Source: Fidelibacterota bacterium (GTDB lineage Bacteria; Bipolaricaulota; Bipolaricaulia; UBA7950; UBA9294). From it: 9,543 nt of DNA. The position numbers and the translations under genes are program-made. The notes under the pieces are model-generated. The model was not told where the DNA came from and did not search any database. It saw only the letters and a list, made by a program, of their open reading frames with translations. Position 1 is the first letter of the stretch. Every line of letters begins with the position of its first letter. This document shows, piece by piece, positions 1-6,112 of this stretch. The stretch spans positions 1-9,543 of the forward strand of contig JAJRTG010000195.1 in NCBI GenBank assembly GCA_024278395.1. The letters are read 5' to 3'.

Positions 1-852
1 GGACAACCCGGGATCGGCCTGGTGCACGGCCTCGACGTACTCAGTGAGGGTCCCCTGCCGCAATCGTACATCAGGAAGGCGCTCGTTCAATCGTCGGAGG
101 ACCTCCAGGATCTCCCCCTGCGGCCCCAGATGGTCGCAGCCGTTGGGGATGAGTATCGTTTCAGTGGGGCTCCATTCCTCGATCAGGTGGAGGAGTTTGA
201 CCAGGGGTTCTTCCCGGGGTAGCCGTCCGCGTTCCTGCAGTTCCAGCATGGGAAAGGTGGGGACGGTTGGATCGTCGCATAGGAACGCTCCGCTGCAATA
301 TCCGGTTTCCATTACGTGGGTGAACACCCGCGAACCGTCCGGACCCTCCCACAGAAAGTCGAGCGATCCCGCGGCTTCCACCGCCAGGTCCGCCCCCCGC
401 ATTATAAACAGCGTCCCGATTCCGAAGCCCTGCAGTATCTGGGGGAGTTGGGCGATGTGACCGAAGCTGTCGGGGAGGTACCCCTCCTTCATCGTTCCCC
501 CGAAACGGCGGGCGATCCGGTCCCCCAGGAGGAGATTGCGGATCATAGCCTCACCGGAGACGAGAAACTCATCGGGTTGGATGTACCACGGCCCCACCTG
601 CAGGCGGCCGGTCCGAATCAGCTCCTTTATGATCTCCTCCCGTTCCGGACGGATGGCTAGGTAATCCAGCAGGGGAATCACCTGCCCGTCCAACATGAAT
701 CGGTACTCCGGCTCACGTTCCATGATCTCGAGGAGTTGGTCCATCCCCTGCACCAGCCAGTAGCGGAACTCCTCGAACGTGAGATACCATTCTCTGTCCC
801 AGTGCGTATGCGAGACTACGATCGCGTCATGTGCTTTCTTCTCTCGATTCAC
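1..852 (-). CDS. GH38 alpha-mannosidase, N-terminal 284 residues (3' end beyond left edge)
   Basis: Retaining, metal-dependent glycoside hydrolase family 38 enzyme that would cleave alpha-mannosides imported by the adjacent ABC transporter. Seen: HTHWDREWY at residues 15-23, the family metal-binding motif (H17 and D19 as likely Zn ligands). YLPDSFGH at 125-132 contains the predicted nucleophile D128. NGCDHLGPQ at 237-245 has a DH pair that probably supplies a further metal ligand. Bacterial members usually run to about 850 or more residues, so the central and C-terminal domains lie outside the window. The start is GTG at 852, preceded by AAGGAG at 861-866 with an 8-nt spacer. It follows malG by 36 bp and is probably the next gene of the operon. 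The N-terminus resembles MngB (2-O-mannosylglycerate hydrolase) and other bacterial GH38 enzymes. The absence of a signal peptide indicates a cytoplasmic enzyme. The family is secure; the substrate (mannosylglycerate, mannobiose or N-glycan mannose) is not determined. Confidence 0.93.
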   Translation of the reverse strand, partial: MNREKKAHDAIVVSHTHWDREWYLTFEEFRYWLVQGMDQLLEIMEREPEYRFMLDGQVIPLLDYLAIRPEREEIIKELIRTGRLQVGPWYIQPDEFLVSGEAMIRNLLLGDRIARRFGGTMKEGYLPDSFGHIAQLPQILQGFGIGTLFIMRGADLAVEAAGSLDFLWEGPDGSRVFTHVMETGYCSGAFLCDDPTVPTFPMLELQERGRLPREEPLVKLLHLIEEWSPTETILIPNGCDHLGPQGEILEVLRRLNERLPDVRLRQGTLTEYVEAVHQADPGLS

Positions 853-888
853 TGCAGGTGCTCCTTCTCGTTGATTGTCAAATATCCC

Positions 889-1713
889 CTATCTCTTGAC
901 CGCTCCTCCGAGCAGGCCGGCGATCAGGTAACGCTGGGCGATGACCAGGAAGGCCAGAACCGGGATCATCCCTATGACCATCGCCGCGGTGAGGGCTCCC
1001 CAGTCGATCCGATACAGCTTTACGAACTCCATCAACGTGATCTGGAAGGTCTTCAACCGATCGGAATACAGGAAGAGCAGCGCGAAGATGAACTCATTCC
1101 ACGAAAAGATGAACGCGAAGATCGCCGCGGTGGCGAGCCCGGGTATCGACAGCGGTAACGTTATCCGCCGCAGGGCCCCGAGCCGCGTGCACCCGTCGAT
1201 GAGGGCCGACTCCTCCAGCGCGCGGGGGATGCTGGCGAAGTAGTTTCGCAGCATGAAGGTGAGCAACGGCAGGACCAGCCCTTGATAGACCAGGATCAAC
1301 GACCACAACGTGTTCAGCAGGTGCAGGGTACGGACGAGGAGGAACAACGGGATGATGTTCACCACCGGCGGGATCAGATAAAGCCCCAGTATGCCGGCGC
1401 TCACCAACCCCTTCCCCCGGAACCGGAAGCGCGCCAGCGCGTAGCCGGCCATGCTTGCGGCGATCAGGGAGAGAGCGGTGACGGCCAATGTCACCAGTAG
1501 GCTGTTCTTTATCCCCTGTACCACCTGGGTTTTGGTGAACACGAATACGTAGTGTTCCAGTGAGAAATGGTGCGGAACCAGCGTGGGCGGGAAGTTCGCC
1601 ACCTCGCTGGCCGGTTTGATCGACGTCACGAACACCCAATAGATCGGAAGCAGGGTGAAAGCGGCGTAGAAAACCAGGAATCCATAGATGAACAGCTTGT
1701 ATAGCTTCTTCAT
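889..1713 (-). CDS. CUT1 ABC sugar transporter permease, MalG-like
   Basis: Inner-membrane permease subunit of a carbohydrate ABC importer, 274 residues, normal for MalG-type proteins. It opens with a hydrophobic helix after MKKLYK and has about six membrane segments. The cytoplasmic EAA coupling loop that docks the ATPase is at about 168-192 (ESALIDGC, then ITLPLSIPGL). The CUT1 signature FIFSWNEF follows at 201-208. The usual Ala after DG in the EAA loop is Cys175 here. The chosen ATG at 1711-1713 overlaps the malF stop as ATGA and has GGGGAG six bases upstream, so the two permeases are probably translationally coupled. An open frame runs further upstream, but it lies inside malF and is not the start. 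It should pair with the MalF-like subunit and the binding protein of this operon. Sugar specificity cannot be read from the permease; the GH38 neighbour suggests a mannoside. Confidence 0.95.
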   Translation of the reverse strand: MKKLYKLFIYGFLVFYAAFTLLPIYWVFVTSIKPASEVANFPPTLVPHHFSLEHYVFVFTKTQVVQGIKNSLLVTLAVTALSLIAASMAGYALARFRFRGKGLVSAGILGLYLIPPVVNIIPLFLLVRTLHLLNTLWSLILVYQGLVLPLLTFMLRNYFASIPRALEESALIDGCTRLGALRRITLPLSIPGLATAAIFAFIFSWNEFIFALLFLYSDRLKTFQITLMEFVKLYRIDWGALTAAMVIGMIPVLAFLVIAQRYLIAGLLGGAVKR

Positions 1714-2597
1714 TTCTGTCTCCCCACGGTGTAGAAGTAGAGCACGGCCAAGAGCGCGTTGATCGCCAGCATTACGATGGCGATCGCGGCACCGTAGCTC
1801 AGCAGCCCGTACTCGAACGCGGATTTGTACATGTACATCGCGGTGGTCAACGTGGCGTTCGCCGGGCCGCCGCGCGTCATCACCAGGATGGTATCGAACA
1901 GGTTGAACGTCCACATGGTGGTCAGGATGAGGTTGATGGTGAGGGTCGGGCGAAGGAGCGGAACGGTGATGTACCAGAAGCTCTGCCACGATGTCGCCCC
2001 GTCGACGCGCGCCGCTTCGTATGGCTCGCTGGGGATGGTCTTCAGTCCCGCCTCCACAAACAGCATGGTGAACGGGGTGCCGCGCCAGATATTGGCGATG
2101 ACCAGCGCCCACAGGGCCATCCGCATGTTGTTGAGCCAATGGACCGGCTGCAACCCCACTGTCCGCAGAATGGAATTGATCATCCCGCCCTGGTAGTTGT
2201 ACATCCAGATCCAGCTGTAGCCGATGATCAAGGCGGACAGGATCCACGGGACGATGAAGACGACGCGGAAGAAGCGGGCCGGGCCGGGATGATAATGAAG
2301 GATCAACGCAAGGATCACTCCCAGGCCGAACTGTCCCAACAGGGAGCCGATGACGAAGTAGACGGAGACCCCAAGCGAGTGGAAGAACGTGGGATCGTGA
2401 AACAGCTTTAAGTAGTTGCTAAGGCCTGTAAATGGAGCACCGGTCAGCAGGTTCGTGGTCTTCAGATCGAACAGGCTGATGTAAAAGTTCCATAAAAAGG
2501 GAAACAGGATGACGGTGAATAACAGGAGGAGCAACGGGGCCAATAGTAAATAAGGCAGGGTACGTTCGCCGTTTATGATTCCTTTTAGTGTAAGCAT
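1710..2597 (-). CDS. CUT1 ABC sugar transporter permease, MalF-like
   Basis: Partner permease subunit of the importer, 295 residues, short-MalF/UgpA type without the large periplasmic insert of E. coli MalF. The first membrane helix is at about 15-40, with about six in total. The EAA loop runs from about 194 to 217, with EAARVDGA followed by ITVPLLRP. The ATG at 2595-2597 is the only sensible start, but the 14 bases between it and the preceding hairpin show no Shine-Dalgarno. Initiation is therefore probably weak or depends on ribosomes arriving from the binding-protein gene. Its TGA overlaps the malG ATG. Reduced translation here would keep permease levels below those of the binding protein, a usual need of such transporters. 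The family call is secure; the regulatory reading is inference. Confidence 0.95.
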   Translation of the reverse strand: MLTLKGIINGERTLPYLLLAPLLLLLFTVILFPFLWNFYISLFDLKTTNLLTGAPFTGLSNYLKLFHDPTFFHSLGVSVYFVIGSLLGQFGLGVILALILHYHPGPARFFRVVFIVPWILSALIIGYSWIWMYNYQGGMINSILRTVGLQPVHWLNNMRMALWALVIANIWRGTPFTMLFVEAGLKTIPSEPYEAARVDGATSWQSFWYITVPLLRPTLTINLILTTMWTFNLFDTILVMTRGGPANATLTTAMYMYKSAFEYGLLSYGAAIAIVMLAINALLAVLYFYTVGRQK

Positions 2598-2611
2598 ATT
2601 GTTAGTCGAGT

Positions 2612-2651
2612 AAGAACGGGGAGGGGGCTCTCCCCCTCCCCTTGCGTTCTT
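2612..2651 (-). terminator. strong intercistronic hairpin (partial terminator or mRNA-stabilising stem)
   Basis: In the minus-strand transcript, GGGGAGGGGG (2632-2641) pairs perfectly with CCCCCTCCCC (2618-2627) around the 4-nt loop AGAG. An outer 6-bp stem AAGAAC/GTTCTT (2646-2651 with 2612-2617) adds to it, with a 4-nt bulge at 2642-2645. The stem begins at the last base of the binding-protein stop codon and ends 14 nt before the malF ATG. There is no long U-tract, so full termination is unlikely and the permeases still need read-through. Known transporter operons use such stems to protect the binding-protein mRNA or to cut downstream expression. Which of these applies is inferred. Confidence 0.6.
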
Positions 2652-3943
2652 TAGCTCCCGAGGATGGAACGGACCTTGGTGGCTGCGTCATCCAAGGCCT
2701 TTTGCGGATCGACGCCTTGGAAGATGGCCTTCTGCATCGCCTCGAACACCGCGTCGGCCACCTGGTTCCACTGCGGGATGGCCGGGCGTACGCGGGCGAT
2801 GGACGCCAGCTCGGAGTAGAAGTTGAAGAACTCGATGTTCTTCGCCAACTGGCTCTTGTACGGCTCCGCCATCAGCGCCGCGCGGACCGGGATCCGGGCC
2901 AGAGCGCTGCCGTATTCGGCCATTACGTCGGCGCGGATGTAGGCCTGGAGCACTTTGCACGCTTCGGCAAACCGATCAGGGGCCTTCTGCTGAAGGATCG
3001 CCGGGATGGTCATGATCCAGCCGCCGGACAGGGTGACCGGAACCTTCCCCGGCTCGGAGACGGGGTACGGAAGGACCGCTACCTTCTGTTCGCGCTCCTG
3101 TGCGGTGGTGTTCGGGAAGCGGGATTCACTGGTCGCCCAGTTCCCGTGGATGTACACCGCCCATTTGCGCGCCGCCCAGTCGTTCCCCCAGAAGCACTGC
3201 ATCTGGGGCTCGACTCCGGCCTTCTTCACCAGGTCCACTAGGAACTGCAACGCGCGCACGCCGGCCTCGGAGTTAAAGGCGGGCTCGAGCTTGCCGTTCA
3301 CTGTCTTCAGGATGTCTCCACCCTCCGACCAGAGCAGGGGGTAGAAGAAGAAGTCGGCCGCGTAGGCTCCTCCCATGTCCAGCCGGAATCCGCCGATTCC
3401 CTCGGAGGCCAAAGCATCGTTCAGCTTCTTGATCGCGGGGATGGCGGTGTTCCAGTAGAGGAGATCCCCCGGGTTGACCCCCGCCTTCTGCAGGAGGTCA
3501 GGCCAATACATGGTGGCACGCACGTCCGTGTCGTACCAGATGCCGTAGTATTTTCCGCTTCCCGCTGGCCACTGGGAGCCATCGCGGAACGCGGGGAACC
3601 AATCCGTCGCTTCCTTGGAGACCACGTCGCTCAGATTCGCCAGGTAGCTACCCTCGACAAATTCTCCCAACCAGATAGAATCTACCATGACGATGTCTGG
3701 AGCAACGCTGGGGTCACCAGTAGCTAAGGTCGTAGAAAGCTTCATCCTTAGCTCGTTGTACGGGTATTGGGAGATCTGAAGGTCAATCCCCGGCACCAGG
3801 CTTTCAATCGTCTGCTCCACGGCTTCCAGGCCGTAGCCTTCAGACTCCCAAACCTTGATCACCGTCGGGCCGGCCAACGCGACCACCGACAATCCGAGAA
3901 TTGCAACCAATGTCCACGCTAAGTACCGCTTAACCATGTGCAT
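2651..3943 (-). CDS. extracellular carbohydrate-binding protein (SBP family 1) of ABC importer
   Basis: Periplasmic solute-binding protein that would deliver a sugar to the MalF/MalG-like permeases. It is 430 residues, typical for the family. The signal peptide is at 1-24, with K5/R6, a hydrophobic core, and ALA at 22-24 as the probable signal peptidase I site. There is no lipobox Cys, so it is likely a free periplasmic protein. The mature part has the usual SBP_bac_1 layout: VIKVWESEG near the mature N-terminus, PDIVMVDSIWLGEF in lobe 1, a central GGW segment, and a C-terminal helix AMQKAIFQGVDPQKALDDA. An ATG at 3941-3943 and another at 3935-3937 (in frame) share one GGAGG, which is about 4 and 10 nt away respectively, so the start may be either. 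It lies 78 bp after lacI without a convincing promoter of its own. The family is secure; the ligand is unknown, with a mannoside suggested by GH38. Confidence 0.94.
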   Translation of the reverse strand: MHMVKRYLAWTLVAILGLSVVALAGPTVIKVWESEGYGLEAVEQTIESLVPGIDLQISQYPYNELRMKLSTTLATGDPSVAPDIVMVDSIWLGEFVEGSYLANLSDVVSKEATDWFPAFRDGSQWPAGSGKYYGIWYDTDVRATMYWPDLLQKAGVNPGDLLYWNTAIPAIKKLNDALASEGIGGFRLDMGGAYAADFFFYPLLWSEGGDILKTVNGKLEPAFNSEAGVRALQFLVDLVKKAGVEPQMQCFWGNDWAARKWAVYIHGNWATSESRFPNTTAQEREQKVAVLPYPVSEPGKVPVTLSGGWIMTIPAILQQKAPDRFAEACKVLQAYIRADVMAEYGSALARIPVRAALMAEPYKSQLAKNIEFFNFYSELASIARVRPAIPQWNQVADAVFEAMQKAIFQGVDPQKALDDAATKVRSILGS

Positions 3944-3958
3944 TCACCCTCCTCGTTT

Positions 3959-4003
3959 TTAGAGTAGAAGTTTGGCTCCTGTGTTGAGTGTTCCTTTGGG
4001 CAT
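3959..4003 (-). CDS. possible 14-residue leader peptide before the binding-protein gene
   Basis: ATG at 4001-4003 opens MPKGTLNTGAKLLL and stops with TAA at 3959-3961, 15 nt before the binding-protein ATG. Its ATG sits at the end of a perfect anti-SD match, only 2 nt after AGGAGG, closer than is usual. Its reading frame is the same as those of lacI and the binding protein. It could be a translated leader that hands ribosomes to the next gene, or an accident in a purine-rich leader. No similarity is recognised. Confidence 0.25.
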   Translation of the reverse strand: MPKGTLNTGAKLLL

Positions 4004-4011
4004 CACCTCCT
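4002..4011 (-). promoter_or_regulatory. perfect 10-nt anti-Shine-Dalgarno match with no gene at normal spacing
   Basis: The minus strand reads AGGAGGTGAT, fully complementary to the 3' end of typical bacterial 16S rRNA. No start codon lies 5-9 nt downstream. The only ATG overlaps its end and opens the 14-codon ORF. A second purine-rich SD (GAGGAGG, just before 3943) serves the binding protein. The upstream copy may act as a ribosome standby or loading site for a highly expressed gene. Confidence 0.45.
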
Positions 4012-4021
4012 CTTTCCTTTT

Positions 4022-5044
4022 CTAAGAATCGGCCTGGCATCCGCAGGATTCCCGCGGGACAAGGTCACCGGGAATCAGAATCGGATGCTCGGTCTCTTCT
4101 CCGTCTATCGTCTGAATCAGCCGTTTGACGGCCCAATAGCCCAACCAATATTCGTGAAGATCCACTGTGGTGAGCGGCGGTGTGGAATGTCGGGCGAGAT
4201 CCGTGTCGTTGACGCAAACGACGGCTACGTCCTGGGGGACCCGCAATCCCCGCGCCCGCAACGCCCGGATGGCTCCGAGAGCTTGTACGTCGCTTCCCGC
4301 AAACAGGGCTGTGAAATCATGGTTTGGAATCTGCTCCCATACCACTTTATATGCAGAGGGCTCAACGAGTTCCGAATGCCATACCAACCGTTCGTTGTAG
4401 GTGAGTCCGGCCTCTTCCAATGCTCCCCGGTATCCCATCATGCGGTCAACGCAGAATGTGAAATGCGAAGGCCCGTTCAAAAAAGCGATCTTGCTGTGTC
4501 CATGTTCGATGAGATGGTGCGTTCCGATGCGGCTGACCTGCATGTTGTCGTTGTCCACGTACCTTGCTTCCTCCAGTGGGCGGCCGATGAAGACGAACGG
4601 AATGCGGTGGCGTTTGAGATCGTGCAGGTACGGGATCTCCACCGTCGGGTTGGTGATCAGAAGCCCGTCCACCCTGCGCCCGCGGATCACCGTTTGCACC
4701 CGGGAGACCGCTTCTTCCTGGGATTCGGCGATATGCAGGGAGAGGGTGTAGCCGTGTTCGGCGGTGGCCCGGTGCATCCCGCGGATTAAGTGGACGAAGA
4801 AGCCCGAGGAAGCGAACAAGTGTTCGAGGGAAATGGGGGTGATCAAACCGAGGTTGCGGGTCCTTCCGTCGGCGAGGTTCTTCGCCATCATGTTGGGGTA
4901 ATACCCCAGCTCTTCCGCCGCTTGAAGAACCCGAAGCCGCACCTCTTGACTGACGTATGGCTTACCGTTCAGGGCTAACGAAGCGGTGGAAACCGCAACC
5001 CCTGCACGTCTTGCCACGTCTCGAATCGTTGCCGGGCTTCTCAT
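4022..5044 (-). CDS. LacI-family transcriptional repressor of the sugar operon
   Basis: DNA-binding regulator expected to repress the operon until a sugar ligand binds. It has 340 residues, normal for the family. The N-terminal helix-turn-helix at 6-26 reads TIRDVARRAGVAVST followed by ASLALNG. The hinge region at 48-60 (GYYPNMMAKNLADG) carries the conserved Leu57 that intercalates at a central CpG, which both candidate operators have. The periplasmic-binding-protein-like sensor domain starts at about NLGLITP (64-70). The ATG at 5042-5044 is forced: an in-frame TAA lies 6 nt upstream and the HTH begins at residue 6. There is no SD, and the predicted transcript start is only about 13 nt upstream. 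It is the first gene of the operon, 78 bp ahead of the binding-protein gene. The effector is inferred from context to be a mannoside or its breakdown product. Confidence 0.95.
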   Translation of the reverse strand: MRSPATIRDVARRAGVAVSTASLALNGKPYVSQEVRLRVLQAAEELGYYPNMMAKNLADGRTRNLGLITPISLEHLFASSGFFVHLIRGMHRATAEHGYTLSLHIAESQEEAVSRVQTVIRGRRVDGLLITNPTVEIPYLHDLKRHRIPFVFIGRPLEEARYVDNDNMQVSRIGTHHLIEHGHSKIAFLNGPSHFTFCVDRMMGYRGALEEAGLTYNERLVWHSELVEPSAYKVVWEQIPNHDFTALFAGSDVQALGAIRALRARGLRVPQDVAVVCVNDTDLARHSTPPLTTVDLHEYWLGYWAVKRLIQTIDGEETEHPILIPGDLVPRESCGCQADS

Positions 5045-5050
5045 ATTTTA

Positions 5051-5064
5051 TCGAACCGGTTCGA
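5051..5064. promoter_or_regulatory. LacI-family operator O1, perfect 14-bp palindrome
   Basis: TCGAACCGGTTCGA is its own reverse complement and has the central CpG typical of LacI-family operators. It touches the last base of the lacI -10 box and covers the predicted transcription start, so a bound repressor would block the promoter. It lies 6 bp upstream of the lacI ATG. That the adjacent LacI protein binds it is inferred from position and form. Confidence 0.8.
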
Positions 5065-5092
5065 GTATAACATTGATCTTTCTGTTCGACAA
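5064..5092 (-). promoter_or_regulatory. sigma-70-type promoter for lacI and the sugar operon
   Basis: On the minus strand TTGTCG (5087-5092) is followed by a 17-nt spacer and TATACT (5064-5069). The -10 box matches the consensus at five of six positions and the -35 box at four of six. The expected start is near 5057, inside operator O1, giving a leader of roughly 13 nt. This is the best promoter seen upstream of the operon. Confidence 0.7.
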
Positions 5093-5106
5093 GACGGGAG
5101 CCCGTC
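5093..5106. repeat. 14-bp palindrome abutting the lacI -35 box
   Basis: GACGGG and CCCGTC flank a 2-bp centre, a perfect inverted repeat that ends exactly where the -35 box begins. It could be an upstream activator or second-regulator site. In RNA it could form only a short stem with a very tight loop, so a terminator role for the upstream glycosylase gene is less likely. It does not resemble the LacI operator. Confidence 0.4.
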
Positions 5107-5236
5107 ACGTCCAGGTGCCGAAGCATGGTTTTCACGATCCGTTGCCGGATATATGAAACAAGGTAGTTATGGGTTTTATCGCCGGGTTGTCGTGCGGTGG
5201 AACAGGGATACGGAAATCGAGATCAGAAGGGGGGAT

Positions 5237-5260
5237 CTTTCTCGAACCGATTCGAGAAAG
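5237..5260. promoter_or_regulatory. LacI-family operator O2 inside a 24-bp inverted repeat
   Basis: Arms CTTTCTCGAA and TTCGAGAAAG are perfect reverse complements around the 4-bp centre CCGA. The inner 14 bp (5242-5255) match O1 at 13 of 14 positions. The O1-O2 centre distance is 191 bp, close to a whole number of helical turns (about 18), compatible with repression by looping. No convincing promoter overlaps it, so it is best read as an auxiliary operator. A transcript hairpin is possible but lacks a U-tract. Confidence 0.7.
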
Positions 5261-5366
5261 ATTGCAAATTCTGTATGGCTATGGATTTGGACTGTCTTGA
5301 CAAGATGATCAGCACGAGAATTGGGGTGACCACGGGATCGCCGAAGCATATGGCGACGTCCGGATT

Positions 5367-5387
5367 AGAGAAGCGTGTTTCTTCTCT
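5367..5387 (-). terminator. weak hairpin 3' of the uracil-DNA glycosylase gene
   Basis: A 7-bp stem AGAGAAG/CTTCTCT with a 7-nt loop lies 11 nt past the glycosylase stop. No U-run follows, so intrinsic termination is uncertain. It is the only hairpin at a sensible distance downstream of that gene. Confidence 0.3.
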
Positions 5388-5398
5388 TGACGTCCCTG

Positions 5399-6010
5399 TT
5401 ACACGGACATGCTCTTCCTCAATCTGCGAAGGTGAATGATCGCTGCATGGAGGAGGTCCTTGCTCTCCGGCCGGTTTAGCCACAGGTTGGCGCCGGAGGG
5501 ATGGGGTAGGGGGAGGATTAACCTGTCGTCGCGGTTAAACACTTTTCCTACCGCCTCGTCGAGCCCGATCTCCCCGAGGAACCGGGAGATCGCGATCCGG
5601 CCGACCGGGATGATCAGCTTGGGGGCAACGATCTCGAGTTCACGGGCGAGGAACGGGGCACACAGCCTGCGTTCGGCGGCGGTCGGCACGCGGTCGCCGC
5701 GGGCTCCCTTCTTCCCCGGATAGCACTTGGTGACCGCGGTGATGTACTGCGTCCTGCGGAACTCGTCCTCCACGAACCCGGCCTGCCCGAGCCAGGCGAA
5801 GAGCCTTCTTCCCGCAGGGCCGTCGAACGGTCTTCCGGTCCTCGTCTCGTTCAGGCCGGGTGCCTGGCCGACGACCATGATCCGCGCCGTGGCGACGCCG
5901 GAGAAGATCGGCCGCGGCGTGATCGGGTAGCCGGCATCCAGGCATCTCCGGCAGCGGCGCATCTCCGCGTGCAGTGCAACCAACTTTGCTTCTCGGTCTC
6001 CCCGCGGCAT
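5399..6010 (-). CDS. uracil-DNA glycosylase, family-4-like with Fe-S cluster
   Basis: Base-excision repair enzyme that would remove uracil from DNA, 203 residues, usual for the compact Fe-S family. Seen: C20 and C23 (CRRC), C96 in TKCYPGKK and C117 in RRLCAPF, the four-Cys pattern that holds a [4Fe-4S] cluster. The uracil-pocket motif VGQAPGLNE is at 47-55, followed by TGRPFDGPAG. LPHPSGANLW at 168-177 is the second catalytic-site motif. Classical family 4 enzymes have GEAPG; this one has Gln49, as in a bacterial subgroup annotated only by homology. The ATG at 6008-6010 has AGGA 7 nt upstream. It is divergent from sppA across 102 bp and separate from the lacI operon. The superfamily is secure; substrate preference (uracil versus other deaminated bases) is not. 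Confidence 0.9.
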   Translation of the reverse strand: MPRGDREAKLVALHAEMRRCRRCLDAGYPITPRPIFSGVATARIMVVGQAPGLNETRTGRPFDGPAGRRLFAWLGQAGFVEDEFRRTQYITAVTKCYPGKKGARGDRVPTAAERRLCAPFLARELEIVAPKLIIPVGRIAISRFLGEIGLDEAVGKVFNRDDRLILPLPHPSGANLWLNRPESKDLLHAAIIHLRRLRKSMSV

Positions 6011-6053
6011 GGTGTAATCCTACCCGAGGACCCGGGGGATGGGAAGAGCGGGC

Positions 6054-6082
6054 TTGGCTGCGGATGCCTTCCTGCGTATCCT
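6054..6082 (+). promoter_or_regulatory. candidate sigma-70-type promoter for sppA
   Basis: TTGGCT (6054-6059), a 17-nt spacer and TATCCT (6077-6082) match the consensus at four of six positions each. The predicted start near 6089 leaves a leader of about 24 nt that includes GGGGG before the sppA ATG. The position and spacing are good; the boxes are only moderate. Confidence 0.45.
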
Positions 6083-6112
6083 ATTTCCCATTCCGACGAT
6101 CAGGGGGTGCCG

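Larger units (their letters stand above)
5045..5398. other. 354-bp non-coding regulatory region between lacI and the uracil-DNA glycosylase gene
   Basis: The stretch contains the lacI promoter, two matching LacI-type operators, a 14-bp palindrome and a weak hairpin, each listed separately. It is less GC-rich than the genes around it. Open frames of 80 and 86 codons cross it on opposite strands, but they run over the operator repeat and into the glycosylase gene and show no family motif, so I do not call them genes. Nothing else was recognised. Confidence 0.7.

Noticed and set aside
876..881. Perfect TTGACA on the minus strand in the malG/GH38 gap
   Set aside because: No -10-like hexamer lies 16-18 nt downstream; that position falls on the GH38 ribosome site and start codon.
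5293..5303. Short palindrome TCTTG-A-CAAGA and nearby TTGACA (plus strand)
   Set aside because: Five-base arms are expected by chance, and no -10 box or gene follows the TTGACA at the right distance.
5197..5483. Two open frames (80 codons plus strand, 86 codons minus strand) in the lacI/glycosylase gap
   Set aside because: They run through the operator repeat and into the glycosylase gene, have no SD or family motif, and their similar peptide segments come from the inverted repeat itself.
5969..6112. Upstream extension of sppA by 48 codons
   Set aside because: It overlaps the divergent glycosylase start and the likely sppA promoter, shows no SppA similarity, and the ATG at 6113 has an SD.
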